DNA of 38,823 bases from Sneathiellales bacterium. GTDB lineage: Bacteria; Pseudomonadota; Alphaproteobacteria; Minwuiales; Minwuiaceae. The number at the start of each line of letters is the position of its first letter. The stretch's first letter is position 1. Position numbers and translations under genes: made by a program. Below the pieces are notes generated by a model. It did not search any database, was not told the DNA's origin, and worked only from the letters and a program-made list of their open reading frames with translations. Below, piece by piece: positions 8,608 through 17,087 of the stretch. The DNA is taken from contig JALXAG010000237.1 of assembly GCA_026992315.1 (NCBI GenBank), positions 1 to 38,823 of the forward strand, read 5' to 3'.

Positions 8608-9621
8608 TCAACCGCCTGTATGTCTGATCTTGGGATTGACGAGGCCGTAAAGCAGATCGACCAGCAGATTGACCGTCATGACGATGGCGGCAATCAGCAA
8701 TAGCCCCCCCTGCACGGCCGGATAGTCGCGACGGAAGATCGAATCGACCATCCACTTGCCGATGCCAGGCCAGGAAAAAATGGTTTCGGTCAGAATCGCG
8801 CCGCCCAGCAACACGCCGACCTGCAGGCCGATGGTGGTGATCACCGGCACCAGGGCATTGCGCAGGGCATGAATGCCGATAATGCGCGCCGGTGCCAGGC
8901 CCTTGGCGCGGGCGGTGCGCACGTAATCTTCGCCCAGCACTTCCAGCATCGCCGAACGGGTCTGCCGGGCGACCACCGCCAGCGGAATCGTACCCAATAC
9001 GATCGTCGGCAGGATCAGATGCGACAGGGCCGAGATGAACGCCCCGTCCTGACCCGAAAGCAGGCTGTCGATCAGCATGAACCCCGTGACCTCGGGGAAG
9101 AAATACATCAGCGACATGCGCCCTGAGACCGGCGTCCAGCCCAATATGCCGGAAAACAGAATGATCAGCAGCAGCCCCCACCAGAAAATCGGCATCGAGT
9201 AACCGACAAGGGCCGTGCCCATGACCGTCTGATCGAACCAGCTTCCCCGGCGCACCGCGGCGATAACCCCTGCCGTAACGCCGAGGACGGAGGCAAAGAC
9301 AATGGCGGCCAGCGACAATTCCAGTGTTGCGGGGAACAGGGCGAAGAATTCCTGCAGAACCGGATTTTTCGTCACCAGGGAATTACCCAGATCCCCCTGA
9401 AGAATGCCCCCGACATAATCGAGAAACTGCTGCCACAGCGGCCGGTCGAAACCGAACTGACGCATCAGCGCCGCATGACGTTCCGGTGTCAGCCCCCGTT
9501 CGCCCGCCATCAGCAACACCGGATCCCCCGGCAGCAGGCGGATGAAACTGAATGCGGCTATGGTAACACCAAAGAATGTGGGTATGAGAAGGCCGAGACG
9601 GCGCAGCAGATAAAAAAACAT
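8608..9621 (-). CDS. dppB: Dipeptide ABC transporter permease DppB
   Basis: 337 residues starting MFFYLLRRLGLLIPTFFGVT, typical of DppB/OppB N-termini, followed by FIRLLPGDPVLLMAGERG and five more predicted membrane helices. The EAA loop is RTARAKGLAPARIIGIHAL. ATG is at 9621. A 66-bp gap separates it from dppA and contains a strong hairpin that could lower its expression relative to the binding protein. Confidence 0.95.
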   Translation of the reverse strand: MFFYLLRRLGLLIPTFFGVTIAAFSFIRLLPGDPVLLMAGERGLTPERHAALMRQFGFDRPLWQQFLDYVGGILQGDLGNSLVTKNPVLQEFFALFPATLELSLAAIVFASVLGVTAGVIAAVRRGSWFDQTVMGTALVGYSMPIFWWGLLLIILFSGILGWTPVSGRMSLMYFFPEVTGFMLIDSLLSGQDGAFISALSHLILPTIVLGTIPLAVVARQTRSAMLEVLGEDYVRTARAKGLAPARIIGIHALRNALVPVITTIGLQVGVLLGGAILTETIFSWPGIGKWMVDSIFRRDYPAVQGGLLLIAAIVMTVNLLVDLLYGLVNPKIRHTGG

Positions 9622-9641
9622 GAAGGTCCCGATCGCATAAT

Positions 9642-9670
9642 CCCCGCCGGCACAGAAAGCGCCGGCGGGG
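9642..9670 (-). promoter_or_regulatory. Intercistronic hairpin between dppA and dppB
   Basis: A perfect 10-bp GC inverted repeat, CCCCGCCGGC (9642-9651) and GCCGGCGGGG (9661-9670), with a 9-nt loop, placed between the dppA stop and the dppB start. It has no T-run, so an mRNA-stabilising or partial-termination element fits better than a full terminator. Such elements let the binding protein be made in excess of its membrane partners. Confidence 0.7.
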
Positions 9671-9687
9671 GGAAATAATCGCTTCAG

Positions 9688-11283
9688 CTATTCGATGTCA
9701 ACGCCATAGAAGACGTGACCGCCGAAGGGGTCGATCTTGAAGTTCTTCACGTTTTTGCGCATGGCCTTGAAGACCACCGAATGGGCAATCGTCGCCCAGG
9801 GGGCTTCGCGCTTGAAGACGACCTGCGCCTGCTTGTACAGCTTGGTGCGCTCACCCATGTCAGAGATCACCTTGGCCTTCTTGATCAGATCGTCGAATTC
9901 CTTGTTGCACCACTGGGCGCGGTTGGAACCGCCGACCGCATCGCAGCCAAGCAGCACGGCCAGGAAGTTGTCCGGATCGCCGTTATCGCCGGTCCAGCCC
10001 AACAATACCGCACCGTCGCGATCCTTGGCCTTGGAGCGTTTCAGATATTCGCCCCATTCATAGGAGACGATTTCCGCATCGACGCCGACCTTCTTGAAGT
10101 CGGCCTGAATCAGTTCGGCCATGCGGCGGGCATTGGGGTTGTAGGGGCGCTGCACCGGCATCGCCCAGATCTTCATCTTCAGCCCCTTGACGCCGGCTTC
10201 TTCCAGCATCTTCCTGGCCGCGACCGGATCGTAGGGGTCGTCCTTGATTTCGTCGTTATAGGACCAGATGGTCGGCGGAATCGGATTCTTGGCGATCTTG
10301 CCCGCCCCCTGGAATACCGCATCCAGAATGGCCTGTTTGTTGATGGCCATGTTCAGGGCCTTGCGCACCTTCACATTGTCGAAAGGCGGCATCAGGGTGT
10401 TATAGGCCAGATAGCCGACATTCAGCCCTTCCTGCTCCATCAGCTTGAGGTCGGGATCCTTGCGGATGGCCTCCAGATCGGCGGGATTCGGATACGGGTT
10501 GAGTTGACATTCATTCGCCTTCAGCCGCTGGTGGCGGACAGAGGCATCGGGGGTGATGGCGAAGATCAGATCGTCGATCGCGGCCTTGCCCTTCCAGTAG
10601 TTCTCATTGGCCTTGTAGCGGATGACCGCATCCTTCTGATAGGCGACGAACTTGAACGGGCCGGTGCCGACCGGCTTCTGGTTCAGATCTTCCTTCTTGC
10701 CCGCAGCCGCCAGCTTGTCGGCATATTCCTTGGACAGGATGGAGGCGAAATCCATCGCCAGATTGGCGATCATCGGTGCTTCCGGACGGGTGAGGATGAA
10801 TTTCACCGTATAATCGTCAACCTTGACGACATCCTTGAGCAGCGAAGGCATCGACATGCCGTTGAAATATTCCCATGACGTGCCGGCGGTGTATTCGTGC
10901 CAGGGATGATTCTTGTCGAGCTGGCGCTTGAAGGAGAACACCACGTCATCGGCGTTAAAATCGCGTGTGGGGGTGAAGAAATCCGTGGAATGGAATTTCA
11001 CGCCCTTGCGCAATTTGAAGGTGTATTCCAGGCCATCGTCGGAAACGCTCCAGCTTTCGGCCAGCGCCGGCGCAATGGTCGTGGTACCGCGCTTGAATTC
11101 AACCAGGCGATTGTAGACCTGGCGGGACGAAGCATCGAATGTGGTTCCGGCCGTATACAGCGCCGGATCGAATCCTTCCGGCGAACCTTCCGAACAATAG
11201 ACGAAGGTCTTGGACTGCGCAGCCCCGGCCATCAGGGCCGTACCCATCAGCGCAGACAGAATAAGGGCTTTTGTTTTCATCAT
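9688..11283 (-). CDS. dppA: Periplasmic dipeptide-binding protein DppA
   Basis: About 531 residues, SBP family 5, with overall organisation like E. coli DppA. A signal peptide (MMKTKALILSALMGTALMAG, cut after AAQS) precedes KTFVYCSEGSPEGFDPALYT. Conserved family stretches include ALAESWSVSDDGLEYTFKLR, VGTGPFKFVAYQ, NVKVRKALNMAIN and LLGWTGDNGDPDNFLAVLLG. A GGGAG ribosome site lies 3 bp before ATG 11283 and 6 bp before ATG 11280; either may be used. The frame continues upstream to 11352 without a signal peptide. It captures dipeptides, and possibly haem or delta-aminolaevulinate as in relatives, for DppBCDF. Confidence 0.95.
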   Translation of the reverse strand: MMKTKALILSALMGTALMAGAAQSKTFVYCSEGSPEGFDPALYTAGTTFDASSRQVYNRLVEFKRGTTTIAPALAESWSVSDDGLEYTFKLRKGVKFHSTDFFTPTRDFNADDVVFSFKRQLDKNHPWHEYTAGTSWEYFNGMSMPSLLKDVVKVDDYTVKFILTRPEAPMIANLAMDFASILSKEYADKLAAAGKKEDLNQKPVGTGPFKFVAYQKDAVIRYKANENYWKGKAAIDDLIFAITPDASVRHQRLKANECQLNPYPNPADLEAIRKDPDLKLMEQEGLNVGYLAYNTLMPPFDNVKVRKALNMAINKQAILDAVFQGAGKIAKNPIPPTIWSYNDEIKDDPYDPVAARKMLEEAGVKGLKMKIWAMPVQRPYNPNARRMAELIQADFKKVGVDAEIVSYEWGEYLKRSKAKDRDGAVLLGWTGDNGDPDNFLAVLLGCDAVGGSNRAQWCNKEFDDLIKKAKVISDMGERTKLYKQAQVVFKREAPWATIAHSVVFKAMRKNVKNFKIDPFGGHVFYGVDIE

Positions 11284-11561
11284 TTTCTCCCGGGAAAATT
11301 GACCTGTTATTGTTTGTTCACAAAGGAAAAATTCCTCGTTACCCCTGACCATAATCGAAAAAAAACGACTTATAAAGAAGATGATGCCGATATCACAAAA
11401 CCCCAGCCCGCCCCTGCGTCACCTATGGCGGCGGTATCCGCAGCCGGTTTCCGCCCCGGGGCACGGGGCCGCCATCGATTCACCGGAACACATGAACGCC
11501 ACGACGGACCTGCACGCATAAGGAGAAATATATCCGACAGCAGCCACGCCGTATCGAAAAG

Positions 11562-12788
11562 TCAGGAAATGATTTCGGGCAAGGGCCTGTCGACGGGTTT
11601 TTCCTTGATCGGCCAATGAACCACGGCGGCGAAAATTCCCAAAGCGACGCCGAGCCACCAGACGGGATTATAGCTGCCGTAAATATCGTACAGATACCCG
11701 CCCAGCCATACGCCGAGAAAAGAGCCGATCTGGTGGGTGAAAAATACGATGCCGCCCAGCATGCCCAGATAGCGCGTGCCGAACATCACGGCGACCAGAC
11801 CATTGGTCGGCGGCACGGTGGACAGCCACAGCACCCCCATGACGCTGGCGAAGATCACCACACTGGCAGGTGTTTGCGGCAGCAGGACAAAGGCCGCGAT
11901 GGCCGCGGCCCGGGCCAGATAGATCCAGGTCAGGAAACCCGGCTTCGAATAACGCTGCGAGATCATCCCCGAACCGAGGGAACCGGCAACATTGAACACA
12001 CCGATCAGCAGCAGGGCCACGCCCGCCCATTTCATGTCGATGCCGATATCGGAAATATAGGCCGGGAAATGCGCCGTAATGAATGCCAGATGAAAACCGC
12101 AGACGAAGAAGCCGGCAACCAGCATCAGATAACTCTTGTGGCCCAGCGCTTCCTTCAAGGCCTCCAGAACCGATTGTTCGAATTCATTGCGCGATATCTC
12201 CGACGTTGCGGCATTACCGGCAAGGGGGATGCCCAGCAGCGGGATGAACATCATGGCCAGCGCCAGCCAGACCAGGGTATCCTGCCAGCCCAGCGCCGAG
12301 ATCATGGCAACGGAAAGCGGCGAGAAAATCGCCATTCCGGCCGATCCGGCCGCGGTGCTGATTCCGAACACGAATGTATGTTTCTCCACCGGTACGTTGC
12401 GGGCGAATGACGACATGACAATGGTGAAGGAACCCGATGCGATTCCCAGCCCGACAAGAACCCCGCCCCCGATATGCAGGTAAAGCGGTGTCGCCGAAAC
12501 GGACATCAGGAAAAGCCCCAGCGCATAGCTGAGGCCGGAAAAGGCCAGCACCCGCCAGGTGCCGAATTTATCCGCGATAAGCCCGAAAAACGGTTGTCCG
12601 ATCCCCCAGAGCAGGTTCTGTATGGCCATCGCCAGCGCGAATGTCGTCCGGTCCCAGCCCCGGGCCTCGAGAATCGGCAGCTGAAAAAAGCCCATGGAGG
12701 AGCGGGCGCCGAAGGTCATCAGAGCGATCAGGCAACCGCCCGTCAGCAGCAGCAACGGTACATTCGTTTTGGACTTTGCAGCGGACAT
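11562..12788 (-). CDS. MFS transporter, monocarboxylate/oxalate-formate antiporter-like
   Basis: 408 residues with twelve predicted membrane helices in two bundles of six. The motif between helices 2 and 3 reads GLIADKFGTWRVL, a form of the MFS signature GxxxDRxGrR. The central cytoplasmic loop (around residues 195-225) contains the acidic stretch SEISRNEFEQSVLEALKEAL. The start MSAAKSKTN at 12788 has a GCAGGA ribosome site, and a TATAAT-like -10 lies further upstream. General resemblance is to the oxalate/formate antiporter and monocarboxylate group; substrate not deducible. It is separated from dppA by 278 bp holding no gene. Confidence 0.85.
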   Translation of the reverse strand: MSAAKSKTNVPLLLLTGGCLIALMTFGARSSMGFFQLPILEARGWDRTTFALAMAIQNLLWGIGQPFFGLIADKFGTWRVLAFSGLSYALGLFLMSVSATPLYLHIGGGVLVGLGIASGSFTIVMSSFARNVPVEKHTFVFGISTAAGSAGMAIFSPLSVAMISALGWQDTLVWLALAMMFIPLLGIPLAGNAATSEISRNEFEQSVLEALKEALGHKSYLMLVAGFFVCGFHLAFITAHFPAYISDIGIDMKWAGVALLLIGVFNVAGSLGSGMISQRYSKPGFLTWIYLARAAAIAAFVLLPQTPASVVIFASVMGVLWLSTVPPTNGLVAVMFGTRYLGMLGGIVFFTHQIGSFLGVWLGGYLYDIYGSYNPVWWLGVALGIFAAVVHWPIKEKPVDRPLPEIIS

Positions 12789-12908
12789 TGGGCAATCCTG
12801 CCATACTTCTTATGACATATCCAGTTAGATTATATTATAGGTACGAGCATATGGCCCCCACCCGCGACAGAACGGTCGTATACAGGCAACAACCGCAGGA
12901 CGGCATAA

Positions 12909-12985
12909 GCGCATTCATCAGTGGTCATCGCCGTACGCGCCACCAGCAGACCATGCAGGAGAAGCGGATCAGGCCGAAAGATCGC
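12909..12985 (-). pseudogene. Decayed fragment of a DsbA-like / HCCA-isomerase gene
   Basis: Read on the minus strand, this stretch gives AIFRPDPLLLHGLLVARTAM. It aligns without gaps to AISRPDPFPQHSLLAARAAI of the intact isomerase-family gene at 17088-17759. The DNA match over about 75 bp looks near 75 % by eye. No start, active-site region or C-terminus remains. The surrounding 12789-13128 interval has no intact gene and looks like a graveyard of displaced sequence. Confidence 0.6.
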
Positions 12986-13023
12986 GGATCATTCGCACGA
13001 CAGCTTCCATCGGTTCGGAGCGT

Positions 13024-13116
13024 TTATGGGCAAGACAGGGAACAGGTTCCGAAGACTGCAGCCGCAAGAACCAATGCCGGCAGAATCAGACGGCATCCCG
13101 AATGCATCTTGAACAT
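13024..13116 (-). CDS. Short ORF with signal-peptide-like N-terminus, possibly a truncated partner of the exporter operon
   Basis: Thirty residues (MFKMHSGCRLILPALVLAAA... ending SLSCP), beginning 12 bp after the ATPase stop. The hydrophobic stretch followed by FGTC resembles the export signal of a small lipoprotein. The frame then ends abruptly, and another frame stays open across the following bases to a stop at 12969-12971. It could be the remnant of an outer-membrane factor, a small exported peptide, or chance. There is no good ribosome site. Confidence 0.3.
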   Translation of the reverse strand: MFKMHSGCRLILPALVLAAAVFGTCSLSCP

Positions 13117-13128
13117 AGCAATTATTCT

Positions 13129-13842
13129 TCAGGTCGAAGGGGCCTGATCGTCCAGCCGCCCGTCCCGTAAATGGAAGATACGGTCGAAACGGTCGAAGAT
13201 TTTTTCGTCATGTGTCACGGCAAGGATCGCGGCCTCCTGCTCGAGAGCAACCTTGCGCAACAAATCCATCACAATCCCTGCCCGCAGGGAATCCAGTGCC
13301 GCCGTAGGTTCATCGGCAAGGATGATCCGGGGGCGGTTGGCAAGCGCGCGGGCAATCGCCACCCTCTGAGCCTCGCCGCCGGAAAGGTTGGCCGGCATGG
13401 CATCTTTACGGTGCCCGACTTCCAGATATTCCAGCAGTTCAATAGCCCTTCGTTTCGATTCATCCTTGTCAAATCCGGCCAGGCTGAGAACCACGGCAAC
13501 ATTCTCGGTACAATTCAGGAAGGGCAGCAGATTGTGAAACTGGAATATAAAGCCGATTTTCTCCAGCCGGAGCCTGCGCAGATCGGAACGCAGCCAACGC
13601 CCGTCGTAAACCACTTCGCCATCGAGGCTGACCCAACCGCTGCTGGGCTCGACAATGCAGCCGATAACATTCAGGAGCGTGGTTTTTCCCGATCCGCTGG
13701 GTCCGAGCAGTGCCACCACCTCACCGGGATGGACTTTCAGACTGACATCGCGCAGGGCATCAACACGGGTTTCACCTTCGCCAAAATGCTTGGAAACATT
13801 GCGCACATGGACAAGCGGCATTTCGCCTTGAGATGCGCTCAT
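13129..13842 (-). CDS. ABC transporter ATP-binding protein (MacB/DevA/LolD type)
   Basis: 237 residues from ATG at 13842, supported by a GGGAGGG ribosome site; the longer reading to 13917 overlaps the permease gene and is unlikely. It has Walker A GPSGSGKT, Q-loop FIFQFHNLLPFLNCTENVAV, signature LSGGEAQRVAIARAL, Walker B IILADEPTAALD and H-loop AVTHDEKIF. These are typical of ATPases that drive FtsX-type permeases in the MacB, LolD and DevA group. It is the last gene of the TetR / fusion protein / permease / ATPase operon and starts 2 bp after the permease stop. Confidence 0.9.
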   Translation of the reverse strand: MSASQGEMPLVHVRNVSKHFGEGETRVDALRDVSLKVHPGEVVALLGPSGSGKTTLLNVIGCIVEPSSGWVSLDGEVVYDGRWLRSDLRRLRLEKIGFIFQFHNLLPFLNCTENVAVVLSLAGFDKDESKRRAIELLEYLEVGHRKDAMPANLSGGEAQRVAIARALANRPRIILADEPTAALDSLRAGIVMDLLRKVALEQEAAILAVTHDEKIFDRFDRIFHLRDGRLDDQAPST

Positions 13843-13844
13843 TG

Positions 13845-14978
13845 CTACCCTCCCAGTGCCGTTGCCGGATCGACCTTGAGTGCCAGGCGCACGCCGAGGG
13901 CACTGGAGAGAACACAAACGACAATCACCGCAGCCGCAAGCGCAAGCCCGTCTTCCGGCAAGAGCACGACACGGCGCGGGAAATAGTCCTTGACGCTCGA
14001 GATCAGCAGTGCCCCGAATCCGAAGCCGATCGTTCCCATTGCAAGGGCCTGTTGCAAAATAAGCCCGACAATGGTGCGATCCGGCGCGCCAATCAGCTTG
14101 AGAGTGGCGATCTCCCGCAACTTGTCCATGGTCATCGTATAGAGGATCAATGCGATAATAACGGCCGAAACAATCAACAGCAGGGCCGTAAACAGCCCGA
14201 TCTGCTTGCGCGCGCGCTCGACAACGGAACGCGTCAGGATGAGTTCCTGTTCAGCCTGGCTCATGGCCGCAAGATGTTTCCAGCGCCGCGCCGCTTCAGC
14301 CACGCTTTTCGGCAGCACATTCGGCAAGACACGGGCCACAACGGCATTGATTATATCCGTGTTGCCGGGGCCGGCACCTCGTGCAAGCTCCCGTCGAGCC
14401 GCAGGCGGGGCCAGCTCGAACTGAAGCTGTTGGGAATCCTTCAGTGTGATGTATATAACCGGATCACCACCAGAAGAAACCTGCCCGTCTGTCAGGCCGA
14501 CAACCGTGAACGTATCGCGTCCAAGCTCGACCCGGCTACCGATGGAAAGGCCCGTCCGTACGTCCGCCACCATTTCATAATGGCTGCGGCCGATAGACCG
14601 CCCGCGGACAATATGATCCGGCCCGCCGGGGCGCCCGGGTTCGTAACCAACGACATAGAGCCGCAGCTTCCTCGCGCCGTAGAGCGTCTCCACGGATTGA
14701 TAGGTCACACTGCCTGCCACAGCAACCCCTTGCAAACGGGCAATCGCCTCACGCGTATCGCCCGGAATACGCGATGACTCGGCAAACGGCCCGCGCGTTC
14801 CCGATTCCACAACCCAGACATCGGCCTTGGGGGTGCGGACCAGCGTTAGCGCATCTTCGACCAGACCCCGGTAGATCCCGATCATGGACAGGACAACACC
14901 GAGCAAAAGACTCAGGCCGAAGCAGGTGAGCAGAAAACGCCCCAGATTGTGCCGAATATCCCGATACGCCAGATTCAT
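13845..14978 (-). CDS. FtsX-like ABC permease (DevC/MacB type)
   Basis: About 377 residues with one N-terminal membrane helix (around 18-38), a long periplasmic domain (to about 250) and three C-terminal helices. This is the four-helix FtsX/MacB/DevC topology. The N-terminal MNLAYRDIRHNLGRFLLTC is characteristic of the group. ATG at 14978 overlaps the stop of the fusion-protein gene (ATGA); ATG at 14984 is a second option. Such permeases work by mechanotransmission with a periplasmic adaptor, exporting lipids, peptides or small hydrophobic compounds rather than importing. Confidence 0.88.
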   Translation of the reverse strand: MNLAYRDIRHNLGRFLLTCFGLSLLLGVVLSMIGIYRGLVEDALTLVRTPKADVWVVESGTRGPFAESSRIPGDTREAIARLQGVAVAGSVTYQSVETLYGARKLRLYVVGYEPGRPGGPDHIVRGRSIGRSHYEMVADVRTGLSIGSRVELGRDTFTVVGLTDGQVSSGGDPVIYITLKDSQQLQFELAPPAARRELARGAGPGNTDIINAVVARVLPNVLPKSVAEAARRWKHLAAMSQAEQELILTRSVVERARKQIGLFTALLLIVSAVIIALILYTMTMDKLREIATLKLIGAPDRTIVGLILQQALAMGTIGFGFGALLISSVKDYFPRRVVLLPEDGLALAAAVIVVCVLSSALGVRLALKVDPATALGG

Positions 14979-16138
14979 GGCCATGAACCTTCTTGCACCC
15001 TGGCCGCGCGTCCTTCACGCAAGCCCGGCCGCAGTACAGTGACCACATATGCCCCATCCGGCAGGCCATCGGCGATTTCAAGGCGGGAATCGAGCGTTCG
15101 GCGACCTAGTGTAACCTCGCGGCGGCGCAGTTTGCCATCCTCGACGGTCCAGACCGTACCTTTGGTTCCAGAGAAATTCTCGATAGCCGTTTCCGGTACC
15201 AAAAGCGCTTTATCCAGATTGCCGGTCGTGACGATGACTTCGGCCTGTTCGCCGAGATGAAAACTGTCCGGGCAGCGATCACAGGCGATATAGACACGGC
15301 GTTCTTCGCTAACCCGGTCACTTTCAATACCGATGCGGGCCACATACCCCTCAAACATATGCCGGGGAAGGGAACGGAGGCGAATCTCGGCAGGCTGACC
15401 GACGCGCAGGTCCCCCGCACGCGCTTCATCGACATAGGCAAGCACCCAGACGGTTTCCGGGTCGACTAATGTGAAGAGCACTTCGCCGGGGCCGAGAACA
15501 GAGCCGAGCTCTTTGTGGCGCTGGACGACGATGGCATCATAGGGTGCTGTGAGCACATAATGATCAAGCAGCACTTTTTCCACATCGAACTGCGCACGGG
15601 CATCTTCAAGAGCGGCCCTGGCAACATCAACATAACTGATCGCGACAGCCAGATCGGCGGCAGCCACGTCCTGCTCCATCTGCGCTTCTTCGGCAATTTC
15701 GACCGATACTGTTTGCCGGGAAAACAGCGCCTGCTTACGCTTGTTTGCCTGTTTCTTCCGGGCAAGAACGGAGCGCGCCCTGCCGACGGCTGCCTTTGCC
15801 GCTCTCACCGCCGCTTCGGCACTGACCACGCCGGCCCTGGCCTTGGCGACGCGGGCTTTCTGCTCGGTACTGTTCAGGCGCGCCAGCACATCGCCTTCTT
15901 TCACCCGGTCGCCATGATCGACATTCAGTTCGACGAGCGCCGCCCCGACTTCAAAGCCTATCTTTGAGATGATGCGTGCCTCAACCGTGCCGAGACCGAA
16001 AACCCTGACCGGTATGTTTTCTGCGGGCTGCGCGATTTCCACCGTCACCGGACGGAAAAACATGAACAGAAATACGGCTGCCCCGACACCGCCAATCCCC
16101 AGCAGCGGCAAAAGATACCGGAAAAGACGTTTTCTCAT
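14975..16138 (-). CDS. HlyD-family periplasmic membrane fusion protein (DevB-like)
   Basis: 387 residues. One N-terminal membrane anchor (about 8-30) is followed by a split lipoyl domain (FEVGAALVELNVDHGDRVKE and later LTAPYDAIVVQRHKELGSVL), an Ala/Lys-rich alpha-helical hairpin between them (about 90-170), then beta-barrel and membrane-proximal domains. ATG at 16138 overlaps the TetR stop (ATGA). Together with the FtsX-like permease and ATPase it forms a DevBCA/MacAB-style efflux unit. An outer-membrane TolC partner is not encoded intact nearby. Confidence 0.9.
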   Translation of the reverse strand: MRKRLFRYLLPLLGIGGVGAAVFLFMFFRPVTVEIAQPAENIPVRVFGLGTVEARIISKIGFEVGAALVELNVDHGDRVKEGDVLARLNSTEQKARVAKARAGVVSAEAAVRAAKAAVGRARSVLARKKQANKRKQALFSRQTVSVEIAEEAQMEQDVAAADLAVAISYVDVARAALEDARAQFDVEKVLLDHYVLTAPYDAIVVQRHKELGSVLGPGEVLFTLVDPETVWVLAYVDEARAGDLRVGQPAEIRLRSLPRHMFEGYVARIGIESDRVSEERRVYIACDRCPDSFHLGEQAEVIVTTGNLDKALLVPETAIENFSGTKGTVWTVEDGKLRRREVTLGRRTLDSRLEIADGLPDGAYVVTVLRPGLREGRAARVQEGSWP

Positions 16139-16764
16139 GATGCGTCTCTTTCTCCGTCAGGCCCAAAACTTCTGTAAGAGAAACCGCTTAGCTGCAGCTC
16201 AAGAAGACGGCTTCCCTCTTCTGTCAAATCGAAGTTCCGCCCACTGATCGACCACCTTACGGCAAGCCCCTGCACCAGCCCGACGATAAGGAAAGCGGCA
16301 TCGTCGGGATCGATATCCTTACGCAGCTCTCCTGCAGCACAGGCTTGCGCCACTTGCCCGGCAATCAGCCTGTGAAAGCGGCTCATGAGTCCGAAGAAGG
16401 CATTCCGCAATCCCTTGTTCTTGGTGTGCAGTTCTCGCGAAAAAAGAATGGCGGGAATCGCCGGTGTGGATTGGATTAACCTCAACTGTGTACCGATGAG
16501 GACGCGTATCCTGTCCGTTGCCGGGCGGTCGCCATTCCCGGCCTTCTTCCAGCGCGCTTCCATCATCGATCCGATGTGCGAGGCCACCGCCTCCCACAAG
16601 TCCTGCTTCGTCGGGAAATGCCGGAATATCCCCGGCTGGGTCAGTCCCACGGCCTCCGCAATCTTGTTGGTCGTCAACCGGTCAGGGCCAACCTTGTCGG
16701 CCAGGTGAAGGGCGGCGTCTACGATTTCAGCCTTGCGTGCCTCGGCAGATTTACGAATGCGCAT
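16135..16764 (-). CDS. TetR-family transcriptional regulator
   Basis: 209 residues. The N-terminal HTH is clear: AEIVDAALHLADKVGPDRLT, then TNKIAEAVGLTQPGIFRHFP. The remainder is the helical ligand-binding and dimerisation domain. It is the first gene of the exporter operon and overlaps the fusion-protein gene by 4 bp, so it controls its own synthesis together with the pump. A palindrome lies 13-36 bp upstream of the start over the promoter, the expected place for autorepression relieved by a pump substrate. Confidence 0.93.
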   Translation of the reverse strand: MRIRKSAEARKAEIVDAALHLADKVGPDRLTTNKIAEAVGLTQPGIFRHFPTKQDLWEAVASHIGSMMEARWKKAGNGDRPATDRIRVLIGTQLRLIQSTPAIPAILFSRELHTKNKGLRNAFFGLMSRFHRLIAGQVAQACAAGELRKDIDPDDAAFLIVGLVQGLAVRWSISGRNFDLTEEGSRLLELQLSGFSYRSFGPDGERDAS

Positions 16765-16776
16765 GGGAAATGCCTT

Positions 16777-16823
16777 TAGTTAGTTATTAATTGCTAACTA
16801 TAAACAGATACGAACGTTGTCAA
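16777..16823 (-). promoter_or_regulatory. Promoter with palindromic TetR operator
   Basis: On the minus strand a consensus -35 TTGACA (16823-16818) is followed by TAGTTA at 17-bp spacing (16800-16795; a TATAGT at 15 bp is an alternative). The -10 is the outer arm of a perfect inverted repeat TAGTTAG-N10-CTAACTA (16777-16800). Repressor binding there would block RNA polymerase. Confidence 0.75.
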
Positions 16824-16832
16824 GAGGACGCC

Positions 16833-16934
16833 ATGAAAAAACAAACGGCATCCGGGAAATCAATGTGCTTTAAAAATTACAGAATGTTTCTTTTTGGCAT
16901 CGCTGTAGCGGAAGAACGGCCGGGACGCTGTTGA
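16833..16934 (+). CDS. Possible 33-residue small protein divergent from tetR
   Basis: A short ORF (MKKQTASGKSMCFKNYRMFL, then a hydrophobic FGIAVAEE tail) with a credible AAGAGGA ribosome site 5 bp before ATG 16833. It is divergent from tetR. No family is recognised and coding character cannot be shown at this length. The rest of the 16801-17087 gap, up to the isomerase gene stop, holds nothing I can name. Confidence 0.25.
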   Translation: MKKQTASGKSMCFKNYRMFLFGIAVAEERPGRC

Positions 16935-17087
16935 TGCACCCCCGAAGACAACAGCGGCTTGCCGGTAACCGGTCAGGTCGCCGGAACAGGGCACGATGAC
17001 ACATCGCACGCCAAGGGCGGATATCTGAAATCATCGTCGCGCCGACCAAACGCGCCGCAGATATAAATTAAAGATCATTATGACCCG

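Noticed and set aside
13129-16764. The TetR/HlyD/FtsX/ABC pump as exporter of the predicted RiPP
   Set aside because: It is about 3 kb away, separately regulated, with rearranged DNA in between; nothing links it to the peptide locus.
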